This document shows, one piece after another, positions 32,933 to 38,667 of a stretch of 38,667 nucleotides of DNA. A program made the position numbers and the translations under genes. Below the pieces are notes generated by a model. It had not been told where the DNA came from, did no database searches, and saw only the letters and a program-made list of their open reading frames with translations. How positions within the stretch are numbered: the first letter of the stretch is position 1; every line of letters starts with the position of its first letter. Origin of the DNA: Lingula anatina (taxonomy: Eukaryota > Brachiopoda > Lingulata > Lingulida > Lingulidae); the NCBI RefSeq assembly GCF_001039355.2, contig NW_019775558.1:965646-1004312 (forward strand), read 5' to 3'.

Positions 32933-33159
32933 TCTTATGATTCAGTTGCTTTAGTTCTGGACGTTAGTTTGAGTTAAACATCAAAGTCAACAACATTTAC
33001 ATTTGACTCTGACAATAATAAAGTAAGTTGTAATGAATATTCACATCACAGCAGAGTCTGATATTTTAGTGATATAAATAGAATACATGGGTTTCGACTC
33101 GAGGAGCAGTATAGAAAAGCGATCGTAATTCTTCATGTCGATCTTTTAGTGAAATGTAC

Positions 33160-33195
33160 CATGTAAGTAGTAGTAGTAGTAGTAGCAGTAGTAGC
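33160..33195. repeat. (AGT)n microsatellite
   Basis: About eight AGT units followed by AGC/AGT interruptions. Confidence 0.8.
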
Positions 33196-33306
33196 AATCT
33201 TTCAGGTGAATTTTTTAGTGGTATTTACCATGTTTATTTATAATTATTATTATTATAACAAAGATCCAATAGTGTATTCGCTATAGTAGTTTAACATACA
33301 TTGTAG

Positions 33307-33530
33307 GTTCCAGGTGTCCTCCGCAGAACACGCCCCTTGTGAACGGGACTATTCTGTTCTACCAAGGTCTGGTTCGGGATTTCTTCCCATCTTTATTCGT
33401 GCTGTACCCCAACGTGGTGCCAGACCCAGACAGCGGCAACCGGCGGACGTATCTCGCTCAAAATCTCTATAGGGCGACCTTCAGAGAACTGTTCCCATCC
33501 TTGCCTTGGTTGCACGAAGTTGACTTTTAA
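33307..33530 (+). CDS. Candidate terminal exon of an unknown gene
   Basis: It follows the acceptor ATTGTAG and is open to TAA at 33528-33530. It reads SRCPPQNTPLVNGTILFYQG, LVRDFFPSLFVLYPNVVPDP, DSGNRRTYLAQNLYRATFRE, LFPSLPWLHEVDF. GC content rises over this stretch compared with its flanks, as in true exons here. There is an N-x-T glycosylation site. It may belong with the exons at 29938 and 30869 as one secreted protein. The family is not recognised. Confidence 0.45.
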
Positions 33531-33534
33531 GTTA

Positions 33535-34440
33535 AAACGTGCTATATTGGATATGTTTCTTAATGTTAAATTCAATATGTTGTGTTACTTTGATTATCTG
33601 TATAGTAATTGTCTCAGTGAATATAGTGAATATCTTGTTATATGCACTTGATGTTTCATCTCGCTTTCCCATTTAGTATTTGTCTTGTCTTCTTAATTTT
33701 TATTTAATTCGTCTTCCTCTAGTAATCAGTTCTTGAAGTTTAAGTGTTGCAGATAGTTTCATATATAATGGCAGTTTGAATTACTTTTTAGCCCCAAATA
33801 TCTGTAATATATATTTCACCAAACTAATTTTTACCGCAGACCATTTGTTATTCACACACGAATTATGTTCAAAGGTTCCGTTGGTAACTTGGTAACCAAT
33901 GTATGATATCGATCTCTAAATCGATCACCAACACTAGTTGATTCATCACAGCAAAGTCAACAGTGCTTCAGACCACAGAATAGTTGTCCAATGCCAATAT
34001 CCATGAAAATGATACTAAGGGGATTCCACTGATCCTCTTACAGTTACTGTGAGAGGAGGCATCCCCGTTCTTTGCTCATTGAATACCATCATACGGCACT
34101 GGACGAGTAAAAGCCATTACACCAAGAAAGTTTGATTACCGTTGCCTCTGTTTTTCCGAAAACGAATCCCCTGCTTTCGAAATCCCTGTCTTGTTTAAGC
34201 AGTATCAATTTCCTGTGATAAGCGCTAGTATTATGGACGCATCTGTTCTTTGTCTCACAAAGCAAACACTTACCTGGGAAACCAACTGCAATTTTTTGTA
34301 GACAATAGAATATCATTTGTTGCTATATAACGAATGGGATAATGTAATAATAACGTAATTATTTTTACTTGTGTAGTTCAGAAAAAAGTACCAGACATTC
34401 GTCTAATCATTTTCATGTAACTTGACCAAATATAAGCTTA
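33535..34440. other. Intergenic interval upstream of DEG/ENaC B
   Basis: AT-rich. No coding frame of protein character and no recognised repeat. It is expected to contain the channel B promoter; no TATA box was assigned. Confidence 0.5.
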
Positions 34441-34442
34441 CA

Positions 34443-37400
34443 ATGCCTGATGGTGGAATTAATTTTGACGAAGGCAAGCAGCGCCACGGAGAATGTTACG
34501 ACGGTTCAGATAACCGAAATGAGAACCAAAATAATGACACCGTTAAAGACCCACTAAAGGTTAACGTCTCCAATATTAACGTAACGGTACGGAACGAAAT
34601 AACCAACTTTGCAAAGGAAATGAGTATCTTAGGACTGAAACAATCCGTCGACCCAAAGTTTTAGTACGTTAGACGTAGCGTTTGGCTGTGCATCGTTTTG
34701 GTTGGATTTGGATTTTTGATTCACCATCTACAAAACCGATTTGATTATTATCTCTCCAATCCGACAACCGCGAAGTTCAACATTACCAACAATGACACCT
34801 TATTATTTCCCACGGTCACAGTCTGTAATAGTAGTCCATTTAAGGCCACCAGTTTGGTGCGACATAATGAGACAGAAATCGGTGCTCTGTTTCATGCCTA
34901 CTTTGGGGCACCCAATTAGTCGGCCTATGACCTCAATCACATTAACTGGGCTGAATTTTACTTGAGGGATGGATTTCAAAAGTCCGACCTTTTTATGTTT
35001 GTAAGTAGCATTTGTTTGATTTTTTTATGTTGATGATGTTTATTTATTTTTATTTTGGGGAAAAGGCTTACATAAATTGACTGATTACATTATATATATA
35101 TCATATCTTTAATTTAAAAGTACAGCAATGTTAAAACAAATTATACACTTGAAACATTTAACATTCCAAATATTCAGTGCCAATGGAAGACGAAGATATG
35201 CAAGAGAAACGCATTTAGGCCAGTCTTCACCGAGTTTGGATTGTGCCATCAGTTCAATGGAGGTATCCTCAAGATTATATTATATTATATTATATTATAT
35301 TATATTATATTATATTATATTATATTATATAAGTTTGCAAGATACAAGTTGACATTGTATCTTAAAATAAAGTGAATGCAACAGAAAGCACATCTGTGCA
35401 ACTCATCCCATTACATTTTATGGAAAACTTATAATGAGTAACTTGGAAAAAATGCAGAATAAGGATTAGCAATAATAATAATAATAACATTTCACACTCA
35501 CATCATTTCTTTTACATCAAATATTATCTTTTGTGTTACCAATTTCATAGATGTTTTCTATCCAGTGTTCACGAATTTTTTCGAATTATTACGAATCATC
35601 AGAAACCCATTCTTGCATATGCAAAACACTTCGCTTCAGTATCTGTGGTTTTCTTTAAATTTAGGTGAAGAGATTCATCAGGTTGATATGGAAGGTTCTA
35701 GAAATGGACTTGAGCTCTATCTGGACACACAACAACAGCACGAATATACTCAAAATGTTTTGAGCAACGGAGCACTGGTAAAATATTGTACATATATATT
35801 AGCTTCATCCCAAAAATATTTTAACTTTGATTAAATATTGAGACGAATTACTTGTATGAATGTAGATTAGATACAACAGCAAGATTTGGGAAGCTATAGT
35901 TTGACCTAAGAATTAAAAATTAAGGAGAGAAGAGAACACTGACGCACATAAAAGATCAATAATTTGATTGCTTGTTTTTTTTTCTTATATTTCATTATAT
36001 GTACTTTTTTAAGTTGAACGTCACAATATAATTTTGTATTATGATTTCAGATACTATTACATGACCGACACGACCATCCAGACATGCTGAGTTTTGCCAT
36101 CCATACCGTCCCAGGAGAAAGCGCCTTCATTGCCCTTAAACTGAAAAAGGTACTTGTAAATACACTAAATTAGTACAATTAAAGAAGACAACACCGCTAT
36201 AGGAAAACAAAGCACATTTTAATTGATCCAATTATAAATTATAAATTGATTGCAATCTGACGTACCGAAAATATGCGGAAATTAGGGCTGACTGCCACTA
36301 AGTAAATGTTATCACAATTGAGTCTTCTTCTTTAGCTATGATTATTTCTCTTTAAATCACAAATTTGATTGAGTACAAAAAGATATAAAATTATTTTGCA
36401 TAAGATTTTAGGTCTTGTCAGATGATTGAGAACAAACTTCTATTTATTTGACATAAGTTCACTGTCATTGTAACCAACATATTTCGTATATCCTGCAATA
36501 AGTGTGTTCGATAATAAGAACTTTTTTTCAGTCGGTAAACCTCCCTGCTCCCTATGGCAACTGTGGCGAGAGAAAACTGGCTTACTACAAAAAGTACAGC
36601 AAAGTAAACTGCCGTGCAGAATGCCTGTATGTATCTATGGTGTAAGCAAAACAATGACAGTCATAAATTCTGCTGAGTCAAGAGTAGTAGATTAGACATT
36701 CATTATTATAAGTAAAATAGTATTTGCATGCACGTGGTAAGGTCGTCGAATAAATATCTTGAACAACATGAAACAGATGTCAATATTTAGTATTTGAATG
36801 GGCACACATTTTAAATCAAAAATTTTGTTTTAAGACAAGTTAATATAAGTCAATATATGCTTTACGCACTGTGGTTGTGTCTAAATATCTGAAATATCAG
36901 AATTGTATAAAATATGCATAAAGAACATACAACACACGCTTTGCGCCCTCTCTTCCTCTCTCTCTTTCTCTCTCTCTCTTTGGTGTGATGCATAATTAGC
37001 TTTGAATACCATTTCAGACACAATATGACTTTGAAAACGTGTGGCTGCCGGATGGTATACTATCCAGAGGTTAAAGGTTACAGAGACTGTTCCCCACGTG
37101 ACATCATCACGTGTTATTTCCCGCTGTCAGAAAACACGACCCAGATAAAGCGACAGTGTGACTGTATAGTACCATGCGAGATTTTATCTTTCGACTACAG
37201 CATCTCAAGTTCTAAAATGTCTGCAAAACCAATATCGTTGGAATTCAACAGAACAGCAGAATCCGTTGAAAAAGATTTCGTCAGCGTGGCGTTATACTAC
37301 ACGGACATGACGTACGAGGAGGTGGTACAACAAGAAGCCTACAGCACGCTGACTTTGTTTGCTGACATAGGAGGTGCTCTTGGCCTCGTTCTGGGAAGCA

Positions 37401-37477
37401 CCTTAATCACCTTTGCCGAGATAATGGATTTTGTTATTAGCTTATGTATTTGGAAATTTCTTAGGGTTAAAGTCTAG
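34443..37477 (+). pseudogene. DEG/ENaC-family sodium channel B with two in-frame TAG codons
   Basis: Six phase-compatible exons: 34443-35000, 35178-35262, 35665-35777, 36051-36149, 36532-36626 and 37018-37477. They give 470 codons. TAG occurs at codon 74 (34662-34664), just before TM1 (YVRRSVWLCIVLVGFGFLIH), and at codon 159 (34917-34919), after HAYFGAPN. The same frame continues normally after each stop (LLFPTVTVCNSSPFKAT; SAYDLNHINWAEFYL). Everything else is intact: CQWKTKICKRNAFRP, CHQFNG, LPAPYGNCGERK, TCGCRMVYYPEVKGY, YEEVVQQEAYSTL, and the pore GGALGLVLGSTLITFAE. All splice sites are present and exon phases equal those of copy A. With no frameshifts, it is a very young pseudogene, a polymorphic or miscalled locus, an RNA-edited or readthrough gene, or one with a downstream start. 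The first is the plainest reading. Confidence 0.88.
35271..35331. repeat. (ATATT)n pentanucleotide microsatellite
   Basis: About twelve TTATA units immediately after the second exon of DEG/ENaC B. Confidence 0.95.
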
Positions 37478-37960
37478 TCAAATTCACGTAAAATATAATG
37501 AACAATTGATGTTTGAACATTTGTGCACTAATTTTAAACAATTAGGTCGTTTGAAATATGTCGATATTTATGTCGATTGGGATTACCATAGGTTGCCTGG
37601 ATGTGTACATAACCTACTCTTTTTATTTTATGTTAAGTGCATGGTTGCAATGTTGTATCACGAAAGAGAGATCACTCACTTCTATTAAAAGACATTTCTC
37701 TCTGAGTTGACAACGTGATAGTGCATATCGAATTTTATAGTCTGAAACCATACTTTGTTTTTTAGAACGGTGCATGACATGGTTTGCATAATTCCAATTC
37801 CTATGTAACGCATTTAACAAAAAATGTTAACCCTAGAAATCAATGGTAAGAGTACATCTACATGTGCCTGGTTAATACATTAAACGTTTAGTGTATGTTT
37901 GATAAGCGAGGTTTATTTCGATCCACTGTAACCTGAAACATACGTACCACTCTCATTTCA

Positions 37961-38667
37961 GGGGCCGGCTTCACAAAGCAGTAGTTAGTTAGAACAACTA
38001 AAAGACAGTTAGAACAACTAACTACTGAACTACCTCGCTAACGTGCAAACTTAGCGATTTTCGAGGGGTGTTTCACGAAGCAGTAGTTAACTTATCGCTA
38101 AGTTCGGTCGTAAAGTTCGGTCGTTAGTTCTCTCGTTACTCACTACACTCGAAACCGTCTGCCGGAAGTGGAACTCTTGCGTAAAAGTGTCACGAAAGCA
38201 CTAACTCTCCAATTTTTGGTGGCTGAAAATGCATAAGAACGTCTGCTTTGAGGTCGTCGTAAAGGATCTCCACCACCTTTTTGCCGCTCTTTTTGTCACA
38301 GCTAGGCGCAACCTCTCGTAAATTGCATCATCGTGTGTATATTCTAATAGATTCTGCCTTTCATGAAAACGTCGTAGTCTACGTTGCCGTCTGACGGTAC
38401 GGATAGCAAGAAAGGTAGCCGCCATATTGTATACAAAGACAAACGACAGACAATGGTAACTAAGCAACCTTTTTATTTCACTCATTACGCATGCGTACGA
38501 TGAAACTCTAGAGTTAGCGACTGGTCTGACCAGTCGTTAAATATCCAAGGCAACAACGAGACAATAACGAGCGAGAGAACTAGCGACTGCTTCGTGAAAC
38601 GGCACTATAACTAGCGAGAGGCTAACTACCGATCGCTAACTAACTACTGCTTTGTGAAACCGGCCCC
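37961..38667. mobile_element. TIR element with Harbinger-like transposase remnant
   Basis: It begins GGGGCCGGCTTCACAAAGCA and ends TGCTTTGTGAAACCGGCCCC; the match continues inward as GTAGTTAGTTAG / CTAACTAACTAC. Total length is 707 bp. Further internal inverted pieces occur (TTCACGAAGCAGTAGTTA / AGCGACTGCTTCGTGAA). The right end coincides with the last base of the window, so the target duplication cannot be read. The interior holds a minus-strand transposase fragment. Confidence 0.8.
38201..38485 (-). pseudogene. N-terminal fragment of a PIF/Harbinger-type transposase
   Basis: From an internal methionine the frame reads MAATFLAIRTVRRQRRLRRF, then HERQNLLEYTHDDAIYERLR. An Arg-rich segment followed by F.xR.N.LE.Y.D...Y.R.R is characteristic of the start of Harbinger DDE nucleases. 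The catalytic domain is absent and the frame ends after about 40 unrelated residues, so the product is non-catalytic. Confidence 0.55.

Overview
The window is animal nuclear DNA. Coding information sits in short exons bounded by GT/AG splice sites, introns are long and AT-rich, and there are many microsatellites and inverted-repeat DNA transposons. The gene content (FMRFamide-gated/degenerin-type channels, an ELOVL2/5-type elongase, an SLC5 symporter, a D8C/D10C secreted protein, a DUF1647-like glycosyltransferase) and the repeat families suggest a marine invertebrate bilaterian, such as a mollusc, a brachiopod or an invertebrate deuterostome. The sequence alone does not fix the species. All exon models were read by eye from open frames, splice sites and phase agreement.

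Layout. 1-4.5 kb: a possible small membrane-protein C-terminal exon (+), then an ELOVL-type elongase on the minus strand (1772-4478) whose C-terminal exons are not visible; three different MITE-like hairpins lie in its introns. 6.7-8.1 kb: an unrecognised three-exon gene (+) for a 151-residue, precursor-like secreted protein. 8.4-12.4 kb: the C-terminal half of an SLC5 sodium/solute symporter (-). 12.6-14.5 kb: a palindromic Tc1/mariner-like element with an ambiguous base n and a local duplication at its centre. 15.3-18.4 kb: DEG/ENaC channel A (+), lacking its first exon. 20.2-22.2 kb: a complete small D8C/D10C secreted protein with a TATA box. 24.2-25.3 kb: a dead Tc1 relic. 25.6-28.5 kb: a two-exon type II glycosyltransferase (-) whose intron holds a second palindromic Tc1 element. 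29.9-33.5 kb: candidate exons of an unknown secreted protein (+), mixed with a segmental duplication that carries a dead D8C exon and a second, intact copy of glycosyltransferase exon 1. 34.4-37.5 kb: DEG/ENaC channel B (+), complete except for two in-frame TAG codons in exon 1. 37.96-38.67 kb: a TIR element holding a Harbinger-like transposase N-terminus; it ends exactly at the window end.

Three points stand out. First, two unrelated Tc1-like elements share one head-to-head palindromic design. One has an n at its centre and separates two divergent genes that both lack their 5' exons, which suggests an assembly join. Second, the segmental duplication supplies paralogous empty sites that date two transposon insertions. 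Third, channel B is intact apart from two TAG codons. No pathway clearly links the genes; the two channels are paralogues, and the D8C and glycosyltransferase genes were duplicated as neighbours.
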